Below, piece after piece: positions 30,673-38,927 of a DNA stretch of 64,000 bases. Both the position numbers and the translations under genes were made by a program. Each line of letters opens with the position of its first letter. Positions within the stretch are counted from its first letter, which is position 1. The stretch spans positions 806,001-870,000 of the forward strand of contig NZ_CAAJGL010000068.1 of the NCBI RefSeq assembly GCF_900996225.1, in the 5' to 3' direction. The notes below the pieces were generated by a model. It had not been told where the DNA came from. It saw only the letters and a program-made list of their open reading frames with translations, and ran no database searches. The DNA comes from Paraburkholderia sp. BCC1884 (GTDB lineage Bacteria > Pseudomonadota > Gammaproteobacteria > Burkholderiales > Burkholderiaceae).

Positions 30673-30694
30673 TCCGGATGGTGAGTCGAGCGCT

Positions 30695-31141
30695 TCAGGA
30701 CTTGACGAAATAACCCTCGAGAATATCTACCACGCGCCACAGCGAGCAGGGACGCCGGCAATGACCATCGAAGCCGGCGTCTTTCAGCGGGCCGATCGGA
30801 TCGGCCGGCCAGATATTGCTCATGGCCAGCATCAGCATGTCGACGTTCGAGGGTTCGGCGCGCACGGTGCGCACGAATGCGTAGTCCGCAATGGAGTCGA
30901 GCCGCGTGTCGAGCAACAGCGCATGCGGCCGCCACCACGTCAGAAACGATCTCAGCCGGACCAGATCGGCGGCGTGGATCGCTTCATAGCCCTTCAGTGA
31001 CAGCAAAAGCACGAGCGATTCACCGATCGCCCGGTCGCGATGTCCGATCAGGATGCGTCGCGTTTGCGTCGCGTCCGCTTTGCTGCGTTGCTTCCAGATC
31101 GCAAACTCAGTTTCATCGTCAAGCGATACGCGTCTTGTCAC
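30695..31141 (-). CDS. Degenerate receiver-domain protein
   Basis: 148-residue protein with a response-regulator receiver fold (residues ~28-148) and no output domain. The phospho-acceptor aspartate appears in ALLLDTRLD. The N-terminal acidic pair is altered (ILIGHRDRA instead of a VDDD-like motif) and the conserved Lys before Pro is Arg (CRRPCSLW). I choose GTG 31141 because GGAGG lies five bases upstream; an in-frame TTG ten codons earlier would leave that ribosome site inside the gene. It is convergent with the chemotaxis receptor. A phosphorylation-independent adaptor is one reading. Confidence 0.78.
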   Translation of the reverse strand: MTRRVSLDDETEFAIWKQRSKADATQTRRILIGHRDRAIGESLVLLLSLKGYEAIHAADLVRLRSFLTWWRPHALLLDTRLDSIADYAFVRTVRAEPSNVDMLMLAMSNIWPADPIGPLKDAGFDGHCRRPCSLWRVVDILEGYFVKS

Positions 31142-31146
31142 GGTGG

Positions 31147-31151
31147 CCTCC
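31147..31151 (-). promoter_or_regulatory. Shine-Dalgarno deciding the GTG start of the receiver protein
   Basis: GGAGG on the minus strand, five bases before GTG 31141. It is the only good ribosome site in the region and rules for the GTG over the upstream TTG. Confidence 0.75.
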
Positions 31152-31248
31152 GTAATATTGCGCGCGAGCAATTCAATGCAAGGAACTCGGTTCTATTTTA
31201 GGCAAATTCTACCTGCATTCCGCCAGAGCCAGGCGGTGTCCGTATGTT

Positions 31249-32736
31249 TTACCCGGCCGACATGCCTGCGCGCAGCAGCAGGTGACGATTGCGCTCCGAC
31301 AGATTCTTCATACGTAGCTGCTTGCCGGCTTTGCGATAGCGTTCGATCAACCCTTGCAAGGCGGCTAGCGCGGAATGATCGGCGAGCAGCAGGTGAGCGC
31401 AATCGAGCGTGACCTGGCTGGGATCCTTCGCCGGGTCGAACAACTCATGAAAACGCGCGGTCGACGCGAAAAACAGCGTGCCGCGCGTCACGTAGATTTT
31501 GTCCTCGGGATGATCTTCCACGTGCACGTGAATTTCGCGCGCATGCTGCCAGGCGAAGTTGAGCGCGGCGATCACGATGCCGCATAACACGGCGATCGCC
31601 AGATCGGAGAACACCGTGATGATGGTGACCGCTACGATCACCAGCGCGTCGTTGCGCGGCACCTTGCCGAGCACGCGCAGCGAACCCCACGCGAAGGTCT
31701 GCTGTGCCACCACGAACATCACTCCCACTAGCGCCGCCAGCGGAATGCGTTCGATCAGCGGCGACAGGAACAGGATGTACATTAGGATCATTACGCCGCT
31801 GACGACGCCAGAAAGACGCGAGCGTCCGCCCGAATTCAGATTGATCATGGTCTGGCCGATCATCGCGCAGCCGCCCATGCCGCCGAACAGACCCGAAGCG
31901 ATATTCGCCGCGCCCAGGGCCACGCATTCGCGATTCGGCTGGCCGCGCGTCCCGGTGATTTCGTCGGTCAGATTGAAGGTGAGCAGCGTTTCCAGCAAAC
32001 CGACGATCGCGATCAGCACCGCGTAAGGCAGCACGATGCGCAGCGTGGTCAGATCGAAGGGGACGTCGGGCAGATGCAGGCTCGGCAGGCCGCCGGCAAT
32101 GTGCGCCATATCGCCGAGCGTGCGGGTAGGCAAGTGCAGCAACTGGGTGACGATGCCCACGCCGATGATCGCGATCAGCGCGGGCGGCGCGGCGCGAGTC
32201 AGACGCGGCAGCAGATAGACAATCGCCATGGTGAGCGCGACGAGTCCGCACATCATGGCCAGCGCGCTACCGTGCAGCCATTGTTCGCCTTGCGGCGTGC
32301 TCTGCCGGAAATGCGCGAGTTGCGCCATGGCGATCACGATCGCGAGGCCGTTGACGAATCCCAGCATGACCGGATGCGGGACCATGCGGATCAGTTTGCC
32401 GAGCCGTAGCACGCCGAACAGCACCATCAGGATGCCGCTGAGTACCACGGTGACGAGCAGATATTGCGCACCGTGCTGCGCGACCAGCGCGACGATCACG
32501 ACCGCCATCGAACCGGCCGCGCCGGAAATCATCCCCGGCCGGCCGCCGAACAGGGCGGTGATGGTGCAGATGAAGAAGGCACCGTACAGGCCCATCAACG
32601 GATTGAGGTGGGCAACGAGGGCAAAGGCGATGCACTCCGGCACGAGCGCGAACGACGAAGTCAGGCCTGCAAGGACATTGCTTCTGATGCCGGCGAGCTC
32701 GGTGAGCCGGCCGTGAGTGGGACTAGCGGTGTTCAT
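31249..32736 (-). CDS. SulP-family anion transporter with STAS domain
   Basis: 495-residue inner-membrane transporter. The SLC26/SulP core has about 12-14 TM helices (LAGLTSSFALVPECIAFALV, GLFGGMGGCAMIGQTMIN), followed by a short C-terminal STAS domain (about 410-490). The STAS loop reads LDCAHLLLADHSALAAL, with Cys where the regulatory Ser/Thr is often found. Substrate may be sulfate, bicarbonate or dicarboxylates; no cysteine-biosynthesis or carbonic anhydrase gene is adjacent. Single gene. Confidence 0.93.
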   Translation of the reverse strand: MNTASPTHGRLTELAGIRSNVLAGLTSSFALVPECIAFALVAHLNPLMGLYGAFFICTITALFGGRPGMISGAAGSMAVVIVALVAQHGAQYLLVTVVLSGILMVLFGVLRLGKLIRMVPHPVMLGFVNGLAIVIAMAQLAHFRQSTPQGEQWLHGSALAMMCGLVALTMAIVYLLPRLTRAAPPALIAIIGVGIVTQLLHLPTRTLGDMAHIAGGLPSLHLPDVPFDLTTLRIVLPYAVLIAIVGLLETLLTFNLTDEITGTRGQPNRECVALGAANIASGLFGGMGGCAMIGQTMINLNSGGRSRLSGVVSGVMILMYILFLSPLIERIPLAALVGVMFVVAQQTFAWGSLRVLGKVPRNDALVIVAVTIITVFSDLAIAVLCGIVIAALNFAWQHAREIHVHVEDHPEDKIYVTRGTLFFASTARFHELFDPAKDPSQVTLDCAHLLLADHSALAALQGLIERYRKAGKQLRMKNLSERNRHLLLRAGMSAG

Positions 32737-32963
32737 TTTTCAACGAGGGAGAGAGAGGGGCGACGTCTTGCGTGATGGCGCGTAGGGCTACGCACGGCAA
32801 GGGTGTCGGGCCCGAGGCGGAGCAGCGGTTGCCGCGCTTACCGTTGAGCAAGCTTGCAAAAGGCCTGAATTTTACAGTAGTTCGAAGGTTCGGGCCGGGC
32901 GGCCGAACCGTGGTGTCGAACCGCCATGCAGCCCGGCGGCTGCATGGCAGGAAGCGCGCGCGC

Positions 32964-33554
32964 CTAGATCATCAGACGGGAAACCTTGGTGCCTTCGAGC
33001 GAGACGCCCGCCATCAGGCCGCCATTCGTGAGTACGAAGGCTTCGACCGGGCTCGTAGCGGTCGATGTATCCACCGCGCCGTTCGCGCCGACCTTGAGGA
33101 CGGCGACCGTTGCGTCCGCACCTGCTGCCCAACCTTGGCTGCCGAGAAATTTGTCGAGTGCGTCCTGCGTCATGAACAGGAACACGAGCGCTTTCGACTG
33201 GGCGCCGATCTGCAAACCGAACGAGCCGGCGACCGTGCTGTAGTAGCCCGTCGTGTGGCCGCCGACGCGCAGCGCGCCTTCGCCGTACTGTCCGCCGACC
33301 CAGAACCCCGCCGAGATCACGTTCGGGAACACGAGGATGCCGCGCGCCTTGCCGACCAGTTCGCGCGAACCGCTCACGTTGGCAAAGAGGCGCGACAGCG
33401 TGGAGTCGACCCCCGCGTTGATCGTGTCACGCTTGCCGGCATTAGCCGACGGCGATGCGCTCGAGGAAGGCGACGTGGTCGTGCAGCCCGCGAGTCCCAG
33501 GCCGGCAGCAGCGAGAGCGGCACTGGTCGTCGTGATGAATTGTCGTCTGCGCAT
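32964..33554 (-). CDS. SYLF (Ysc84-like) lipid-binding lipoprotein
   Basis: 196-residue exported protein. The N-terminus MRRRQFITTTSAALAAAGLG combines a twin-arginine-like start with a lipobox ending LAGC, so it is probably a lipoprotein with Cys24. The SYLF domain follows (residues ~50-196, with ARGILVFPNVISAGFWVGGQ and AGSFGLQIGAQSKALVFLFM). SYLF proteins bind lipids; the bacterial role is unclear. It lies in tandem with the FAD oxidase gene upstream on the same strand, with 141 bases between them. Confidence 0.9.
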   Translation of the reverse strand: MRRRQFITTTSAALAAAGLGLAGCTTTSPSSSASPSANAGKRDTINAGVDSTLSRLFANVSGSRELVGKARGILVFPNVISAGFWVGGQYGEGALRVGGHTTGYYSTVAGSFGLQIGAQSKALVFLFMTQDALDKFLGSQGWAAGADATVAVLKVGANGAVDTSTATSPVEAFVLTNGGLMAGVSLEGTKVSRLMI

Positions 33555-33695
33555 GATTGTTTTTTTCCTTTTCTACGTTATGGAAGTTACGTTTTCTCGT
33601 TTTTAGATCGAGCGGTAGTGCCGCGACGAGGGCAAGGCCACGCGTCAATGGCCTATCAGCATATAACGTGCCTGCCCTCGCTGCTCGCTCGTTGT

Positions 33696-35090
33696 CTACG
33701 ACTCCATCGCGGGCCGGATGTTCTGATTGTGATGAAAGAGATTGTGCGGATCGTAGTGGCCCTTGACCACGACGAGCCGTTCGTAGTTCGGCCCATAGGC
33801 GTCGGCGACACGTCCGGTTTCCTCCTGCGTCATGAAGTTGACGTAGACGCTGCCGAGCGCGAAAGGTGCGGACGCATCGAAAAACGCGCGGGCCCAGGCG
33901 ATGCAGCGTGCGTCGTCGCTTGCCTCGTCCCAACGGCCGTGGACGTTCATGGCGTACTGCGCGTCGCGGGCTGGATAGGCGGTGGCATCGACGGCGACGC
34001 GCTGCGTCTGCGCACCGATCTGGCCAAAGAAAATTTCGCATTGCGGCGAGGGCAGCTCGGCAATCGCATGGATCAGTGTGTCGATCAGGCCGTCCGATAT
34101 TTCCGCGAGATTGTGCGATTTCCAATAGTTGCGCGCGCCTGGCGTGAGTAGCGGATCGAAGGCCTGTTGCCACATTTCGTAGGGCATCGGCCCCAACTGT
34201 TCGCCGACTGGTGTGCCGAAGGCGCGAATCGACGCCACTGTCGCGGGACCGTTTTCGAGCGGGCCGGAGTAGCAGATCGCGAAGACGATCACGGGTTTGC
34301 CATGTATATCGGCCGGTAGAAACGGCAACGGGGGCGCAAGTCGCGACACGACCCACACGCTGAGATCGTCCGGCATGCTCGCCGCCGCCGCGCGATATTG
34401 AAGGAGCGCCTGTTTCGCCTGAGCGAATGGCAGGACGACGAGCCCACCGTACACCAGCGGTCCAACCGGATGCAGCGCGAACTCGAATCGCGTGACGACA
34501 CCGAAATTGCCGCCGCCGCCGCGAATCGCCCAGAACAGGTCTTCATGCGAGCCGTCGCTGGCGTGGAGCAATTCACCGTCGGCGGTGACGACGTCCGCTG
34601 AAATCAGATTGTCCACCGTCATGCCGTATTTGCGGCTCAGCCAGCCGAAGCCGCCGCCGAGCGTCAGACCTGCGATACCCGTGGTCGAGTTGATGCCGAG
34701 CGGAGTCGCGAGCCCGAAGGCCTGAGCTTCGTGGTCAAAATCATGGAGCGTCGCGCCAGGTTCGACATAGGCGCGCCGCGCGGCCGGGTCGATGCGCACC
34801 GATTTCATCAGCGAGAGATCGAGCACCAGGCCGTCGTCGCACAGCGCGCTGCCGCCGATGTTGTGGCCGCCGCCGCGAATCGCCAGTGGCAGACCGTTTT
34901 CGCGCGCGAACGTCACGCCCTGGCGGACGTCGGCGACACCGGCGCAGCGCACGATCATCGCCGGATGCCGGTCGATCATTGCATTCCAGATGCTGCGTGC
35001 GGCGTCGTAATCCGCATCGCCGGGTACGAGGAGTTGGCCCCGGAGGGTGGCTTTCAGTTCGTCGACGGCGCTGCTGGACACATTAACCAT
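33696..35090 (-). CDS. FAD-linked oxidase of the berberine-bridge family
   Basis: 464-residue flavoenzyme. A PCMH FAD domain spans residues ~30-210, with the covalent-flavin His in AIRGGGHNIGGSAL, and the BBE C-terminal motif YGPNYERLVVVKGHYDPHNL ends the protein. The second (cysteinyl) flavin anchor of plant-type BBE enzymes is not evident: the corresponding loop is GLTLGGGFGWLSRKYG, so monocovalent FAD is expected. ATG 35090 follows AGGAG; the open frame to 35165 is an arginine-rich extension. Substrates are often sugars, alkaloids or phenols; unknown here. Confidence 0.92.
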   Translation of the reverse strand: MVNVSSSAVDELKATLRGQLLVPGDADYDAARSIWNAMIDRHPAMIVRCAGVADVRQGVTFARENGLPLAIRGGGHNIGGSALCDDGLVLDLSLMKSVRIDPAARRAYVEPGATLHDFDHEAQAFGLATPLGINSTTGIAGLTLGGGFGWLSRKYGMTVDNLISADVVTADGELLHASDGSHEDLFWAIRGGGGNFGVVTRFEFALHPVGPLVYGGLVVLPFAQAKQALLQYRAAAASMPDDLSVWVVSRLAPPLPFLPADIHGKPVIVFAICYSGPLENGPATVASIRAFGTPVGEQLGPMPYEMWQQAFDPLLTPGARNYWKSHNLAEISDGLIDTLIHAIAELPSPQCEIFFGQIGAQTQRVAVDATAYPARDAQYAMNVHGRWDEASDDARCIAWARAFFDASAPFALGSVYVNFMTQEETGRVADAYGPNYERLVVVKGHYDPHNLFHHNQNIRPAMES

Positions 35091-35722
35091 GGTTGATCTC
35101 CTATGGAGTAGTGGGAACGCTCTCAGTTCGCCAGCGCGATTCGCTTCTCGATTGCGAAGAAGCATTGAAAGTGAATTGAGAGGTTTGTCTGCGACCAGTA
35201 AACGGAGCGGCTCCCCGAAGACAAAGCAAGGTATACCCGCATTTTTGCGGCAATTTGCGCGAGAGCCAGCGCAGCGGCCATCGTCGGGCCTGACAAGCGA
35301 TCGCCGGACAGGCTCACGCGATGGATGGTGGAAATACTTCGGAAAAAGATGGTGCGCAGAAGTGTTGGATGAGCGGCGATGTGGTGGTTGTCTTACGACA
35401 GTTTGGCCGGGCGCGCCGATCCCGGTTGTTTCAATCGCCGGTTTGAGCCGTCATGAAATCAGGGGAAACACGGAGCAGCCTGAAAGCCGGGACGAGCGGT
35501 GTCTGTGCTGTTGGCCGCATTCACATTTGAACAGTTTATCTCGCGTGTGCGGAGAGGCACTTTCGTAGTGCGATTGCATAGGTTCTGAAGTCGTTGTCCT
35601 CGTTAAATGCGATTGTCTTTGTTGAACCTAATCGGGTCGACGTTGTTCGATTCATCTGATGAAGTGAATGGAATGCGGTCGTGGAATATTAGTTGGGACT
35701 GCGTATCTAAAGAAATAATGTC

Positions 35723-35748
35723 CGGTAATTGGGTCACGTCGGTAATTG
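35723..35748. repeat. Short direct repeat CGGTAATTG
   Basis: Two exact copies of CGGTAATTG at 35723-35731 and 35740-35748, 17 bases apart. The spacing is close to 1.6 helical turns. Possible regulator site; low weight on its own. Confidence 0.35.
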
Positions 35749-35921
35749 ACGATCTCTGACAGTTCGGTCGCGCAATTAAACAGCAAATAGCCGGCAATCC
35801 TGCATTGCGTGGGTTAGCGCACGGTCAACGCACGACGCTCCGCATAACTTCAACGTCCATCAGGCCACGCTGTGTTGCTTTCGCGATTGATTCGAAACAC
35901 AGCGGGTTGAGTCTCTCTAAT

Positions 35922-36016
35922 CACGTCAAATCGGACCGGGGATTTTCCGCGTGGGAGAGGTTCGACGTCATGTCTATTTGACGTGGCGTCGGGCAATGTC
36001 AACTGGGCTTTGACGT
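35922..36016. promoter_or_regulatory. Cluster of TTTGACGT elements upstream of the repeat protein
   Basis: A perfect 10-bp inverted repeat, CACGTCAAAT at 35922-35931 and ATTTGACGTG at 35976-35985, is joined by a third TTTGACGT at 36009-36016 and a GACGTC palindrome at 35964-35969. All lie 75-170 bases before the start of the repeat protein, where an activator or repressor would bind. The regulator is not identified. Confidence 0.5.
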
Positions 36017-36091
36017 TTCATTTTTTGAAGATGACTACAGATTCGCTCTTAAATTGGCCGGTCTTTCAAGATGCATGGTTAGGAGAATGAA

Positions 36092-38062
36092 ATGAAAAAA
36101 TCAAACGGGGACGCTCGGGTATTGGGTACGCGTCAGGCGGTGTTGGCGGTTGCCGTGAGTCTTTATGCGGCAATGGCGGGTGCGCAAACGAGTTCCGCGC
36201 CTTCTGTTCCCACTACCGCAGGCTCGGGCAAAGTGATGATGGCGCAGTCATTGCCGATCGATTGTCCGTCGTACGACACGCTGGGCTGCAAAAAAGAGAG
36301 CACTGGCTTGCTGGCGTCCGGCGAGATCGGCATTGCCGCGGCTGCGGGAGGCTTGGATTCGGTATCGGCTGCGGGTTCGCAGGGCGCCGGTGGGGGCGTG
36401 GCCTCGTCGAGTGGCGCGGGCGAAGGCGGCGGCAGTGGCGCGAATGGCTCCGCTGGTTCGAATGGATCAGGCTCGGCCGGGTTGGGTGCAGCGAGTGCCG
36501 GGAGCGGCACCGGTGGTGGGAATGGTGCGGGCAGTAGTGGTGGCAGTGGCGGCGATGGTAAGGGCGGGGCAGGGTCGAGTGGCGGAGCAGGTAGTGGGGG
36601 AGCGGGAAGCGGAGGGAGCGGGGCGGGAGGAAATGGTAGTGGGGGCGCGGGTAGTGGAGGTAGTGGGAGTGATGGGTCCGGTAACGGAACAAGCGGTAGC
36701 GGCGGGTCGGGTAGTAGCGGAAACGGTAGCAGTGGGTCCGGCGACGGAGGAAACGGAAACGGGGGGGCCGGTAGCGGTGGCTCCGGTAGCGGTGGTGATG
36801 GCGGTGGCGGCAGCGGTGGTCATGGAGACGGCGGTCACGACGGCAGCGGTCATGGAGACGGTGGCCACGACGGCAGCGGCCATGGAGATGGTGGCCACGA
36901 CGGCAGCGGCCATGGAGATGGTGGCCACGACGGCAGCGGCCATGGAGATGGTGGCCACGACGGCAGCGGCCATGGAGACGGCGGTCACGACGGCAGCGGT
37001 CATGGAGATGGTGGTCACGACGGCAGCGGCCATGGAGATGGTGGTCACGACGGCAGCGGTCATGGAGACGGTGGCCACGACGGCAGCGGTCATGGAGATG
37101 GTGGTCACGATGGCAGCGGCCATGGAGATGGTGGTCACGACGGCAGCGGTCATGGAGATGGTGGCCACGACGGCAGTGGCCATGGAGACGGCGGTCACGA
37201 CGGCAGCGGTCATGGAGATGGTGGTCACGACGGCAGCGGTCATGGAGATGGTGGCCACGACGGCAGCGGTCATGGAGACGGCGGCCACGACGGAAGCAGT
37301 CATGGAGACGGCGGTCATAACGGCAGCGGTCACAGCGGCGACGGCGGAAAGGGCGACAGTGGCCCTGGCGGAAGCAGCGGCGGTCAGGGTTCCGGTGGTC
37401 CTGGTGGTTCCGGCAACTCAGGCCACGGCGACGGCGGCAAGGGCGGCGACGGCGGCAAAGGCAGCAGCGGTCCTGGCGGAAACGGTGGCGGCCAAGGTTC
37501 TGGCGGTCCTGGCGGTTCTGGCAACTCGGGCTCCGGCCACGGCGACGGCGGCAAGGGCGGCGATGGCGGCAAAGGCAACAGCGGTCCTGGCGGAAGTAGC
37601 GGCGGTCAGGGTTCCGGCGGTCCCGGCAACTCCGGCTCCGGCCACGGTGACGGTGGCAAGGGCGGCGACGGCGGCAAAGGCAGCAGTGGTCCTGGCGGAA
37701 ACAGCGGCGGCCAAGGTTCTGGCGGTCCCGGCGGTTCCGGCAACTCCGGCTCAGGCCACGGCGACGGCGGCAAGGGCGGCAGCGGTCCTGGCGGAAACAG
37801 CGGCGGCCAAGGTTCTGGCGGTCCTGGTGGTCCCGGCAACTCCGGCTCCGGCCACGGTGACGGTGGCAAGGGCGGCGACGGTGGCAAGGGCGGCGACGGC
37901 GGCGACGGCGGCAAAGGCGGCGATGGCGGCAAAGGCAACAGCGGTCCAGGCTCAAGCAACGCCGGCCAAGGCCACGGCGGTTTTGGCGGCGGCTTCGGCG
38001 GCTTCGGTTCGGGCCGCGGCGGCAGCAATGGCGGCGGCTACGGCGGCGGTCATGGCCACTAA
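36092..38062 (+). CDS. Exported Gly/His/Asp-rich tandem-repeat protein
   Basis: 656 residues, probably secreted: a charged start, then a hydrophobic stretch QAVLAVAVSLYAAMAGA ending in a signal-peptidase-like site near residue 32. Residues ~33-110 are ordinary and include the only two cysteines (Cys in LPIDCPSYDTLGCKK). From ~110 onward the protein is almost only Gly, Ser, Asn, His, Asp and Lys. Residues 243-412 are 17 copies of a 10-residue unit GHGDGGHDGS; residues 416-588 are five longer units built on GDGGKGGDGGKG and GQGSGGPGG. It ends GGGYGGGHGH. No RTX nonapeptide or LPXTG anchor is seen. I do not recognise a family; a metal-binding or structural surface/matrix protein is a guess. The 30-base DNA repeat also leaves other frames open, but only this one has a start, signal and ribosome site. 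Confidence 0.85.
   Translation: MKKSNGDARVLGTRQAVLAVAVSLYAAMAGAQTSSAPSVPTTAGSGKVMMAQSLPIDCPSYDTLGCKKESTGLLASGEIGIAAAAGGLDSVSAAGSQGAGGGVASSSGAGEGGGSGANGSAGSNGSGSAGLGAASAGSGTGGGNGAGSSGGSGGDGKGGAGSSGGAGSGGAGSGGSGAGGNGSGGAGSGGSGSDGSGNGTSGSGGSGSSGNGSSGSGDGGNGNGGAGSGGSGSGGDGGGGSGGHGDGGHDGSGHGDGGHDGSGHGDGGHDGSGHGDGGHDGSGHGDGGHDGSGHGDGGHDGSGHGDGGHDGSGHGDGGHDGSGHGDGGHDGSGHGDGGHDGSGHGDGGHDGSGHGDGGHDGSGHGDGGHDGSGHGDGGHDGSGHGDGGHDGSGHGDGGHDGSSHGDGGHNGSGHSGDGGKGDSGPGGSSGGQGSGGPGGSGNSGHGDGGKGGDGGKGSSGPGGNGGGQGSGGPGGSGNSGSGHGDGGKGGDGGKGNSGPGGSSGGQGSGGPGNSGSGHGDGGKGGDGGKGSSGPGGNSGGQGSGGPGGSGNSGSGHGDGGKGGSGPGGNSGGQGSGGPGGPGNSGSGHGDGGKGGDGGKGGDGGDGGKGGDGGKGNSGPGSSNAGQGHGGFGGGFGGFGSGRGGSNGGGYGGGHGH
36818..37327 (+). 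repeat. 17 tandem 30-bp coding repeats (GHGDGGHDGS)
   Basis: Seventeen contiguous 30-base units, in frame, differing almost only at third positions (GGT/GGC, GAC/GAT, CAT/CAC). The last unit is diverged (SHGDGGHNGS). No spacers, so not a CRISPR. Near-identity suggests expansion by slippage or unequal recombination and possible copy-number variation between strains. Confidence 0.95.
37337..37855 (+). repeat. Five imperfect long repeats in the Gly-rich protein
   Basis: Five in-frame units of 30, 38, 35, 38 and 32 residues, each beginning GDGGKG and ending SGH, with internal SGPGG and GQGSGGPG blocks. Length differences come from gain or loss of GGDGGK and GGSG blocks. Confidence 0.85.
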
Positions 38063-38080
38063 AGCGGCCTGAAGCAGCGA

Positions 38081-38128
38081 GTCAGCGGCAGCGCATGGAG
38101 GTCATCAACCTCCCACGCTGCCGCTGAC
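38081..38128. repeat. Long two-step inverted repeat after the repeat protein
   Basis: Outer arms GTCAGCGGCAGCG (38081-38093) and CGCTGCCGCTGAC (38116-38128) are perfectly complementary over 13 bases. Inside them GGAGGT and ACCTCC form a second 6-bp stem. No T-run follows, so it may act as an mRNA 3'-end stabiliser or protein site ahead of the true terminator. Confidence 0.7.
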
Positions 38129-38139
38129 CGAACGATCAG

Positions 38140-38170
38140 AGCGGACGGGTCATCGCCCCGTCCGCTTTTT
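38140..38170 (+). terminator. Rho-independent terminator after the repeat protein
   Basis: A 10-bp stem AGCGGACGGG/CCCGTCCGCT with a 7-base loop runs into TTTTT. It lies 78 bases past the stop codon. Confidence 0.9.
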
Positions 38171-38264
38171 CCATTAGAAAAACATCCACAGCGCGACGGC
38201 TAATAACACGCGAGCAACGTCAACAACCCCCAAAGAACCTCAAGCGCAAACCAACTTTTCCCCA

Positions 38265-38927
38265 TCACCCCCCAACCTCAATCACCCGCTCCTGTACCAC
38301 CAGAAAAACCTTCTCCCCCGCCACATCTCCATCTTCACGCGCTCCCCCGGTAAAACTACCGAACGCAGGCAGCACCCCACACGCCGCACCGAACCTGAAA
38401 CACGGAACCCGCACCGAATCGTTGCGCGTCGTCACCCGATAAACCGGATGCACGTGCCCCGCGAGCGCATAGGCGTCCGTCACTTTTTGCGGGTAATGAC
38501 ACAACGCCCACGGCCCCAGTCGCCACGGCTCCTGCACCGTCTCGACATTGAGCGTTTCCGGCAACCCACCCGCATGCCGATCGTGATTCCCTTCGACCAG
38601 CACGACGCGCAATGCCGCGTGCCGCGCGCGCCAGACATGCAACGCGTCGAGCGTCTCGCGCGCGTGCGCTTCGCGCGCATGCAGCAGATCACCGAGAAAC
38701 ACCAGCATCGCCGGTTCGAACTCCGCGATCAGAACATCGAGACGCATCAGATTGTCGGCGGTCGATCCAATCGGCACTGGAATGCCGCGCGCACGAAATA
38801 CCGCGTCCTTGCCAAAATGCGCGTCGGCGACGAACAGGCAACGCAGCACGGGATCGAAACTCGCGCGCAAGCTCGACAACATCAGTGAATGCCCGGCAAT
38901 CTCCACGGATAACGACTCAGGTCTCAT
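38265..38927 (-). CDS. pdeM: Ligase-associated DNA repair endonuclease PdeM
   Basis: 220-residue calcineurin-like metallophosphoesterase. The metal motifs are VADAHFGKD (residues ~33-41), [15 protein letters not shown] and the C-terminal GHVHPVY, all in family order. PdeM proteins accompany an Lhr-type helicase, an exonuclease and an ATP-dependent DNA ligase in a bacterial repair system. Its ATG overlaps the helicase stop (ATGA), so the two are translationally coupled. Neither ligase nor exonuclease is next to them here. Confidence 0.92.
   Translation of the reverse strand: MRPESLSVEIAGHSLMLSSLRASFDPVLRCLFVADAHFGKDAVFRARGIPVPIGSTADNLMRLDVLIAEFEPAMLVFLGDLLHAREAHARETLDALHVWRARHAALRVVLVEGNHDRHAGGLPETLNVETVQEPWRLGPWALCHYPQKVTDAYALAGHVHPVYRVTTRNDSVRVPCFRFGAACGVLPAFGSFTGGAREDGDVAGEKVFLVVQERVIEVGG

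Larger units (their letters stand above)
35091..36091. other. 1-kb AT-richer gene-free stretch before the repeat protein
   Basis: No convincing gene. Open frames here (for example 35603-35797 minus, 64 residues, and 35047-35568 plus) lack ribosome sites and family resemblance. Base composition falls clearly below the flanks between about 35560 and 35780 and again near 36010-36080. The stretch holds a 9-bp direct repeat, a TTTGACGT element cluster and, at 36078, an AGGAGA ribosome site for the repeat protein. Confidence 0.6.

Noticed and set aside
34398..35096. Small plus-strand frames over the FAD oxidase gene
   Set aside because: No ribosome sites and all explained by third-position bias of the minus-strand gene.
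35603..35797. 64-residue minus-strand frame in the AT-richer stretch
   Set aside because: No ribosome site, no family resemblance, and codon use does not match neighbours.
36818..37327. Regular 30-bp repeats as a CRISPR array
   Set aside because: Units are contiguous with no unique spacers and lie in frame within a coding sequence.
36213..38072. Long open frames of ~580 residues in a second plus frame and on the minus strand across the repeat region
   Set aside because: They arise because the 30-base unit lacks stops in several frames; the translations are monotonous (Arg/His/Cys or Ala/Thr/Val), with no signal, start context or ribosome site.
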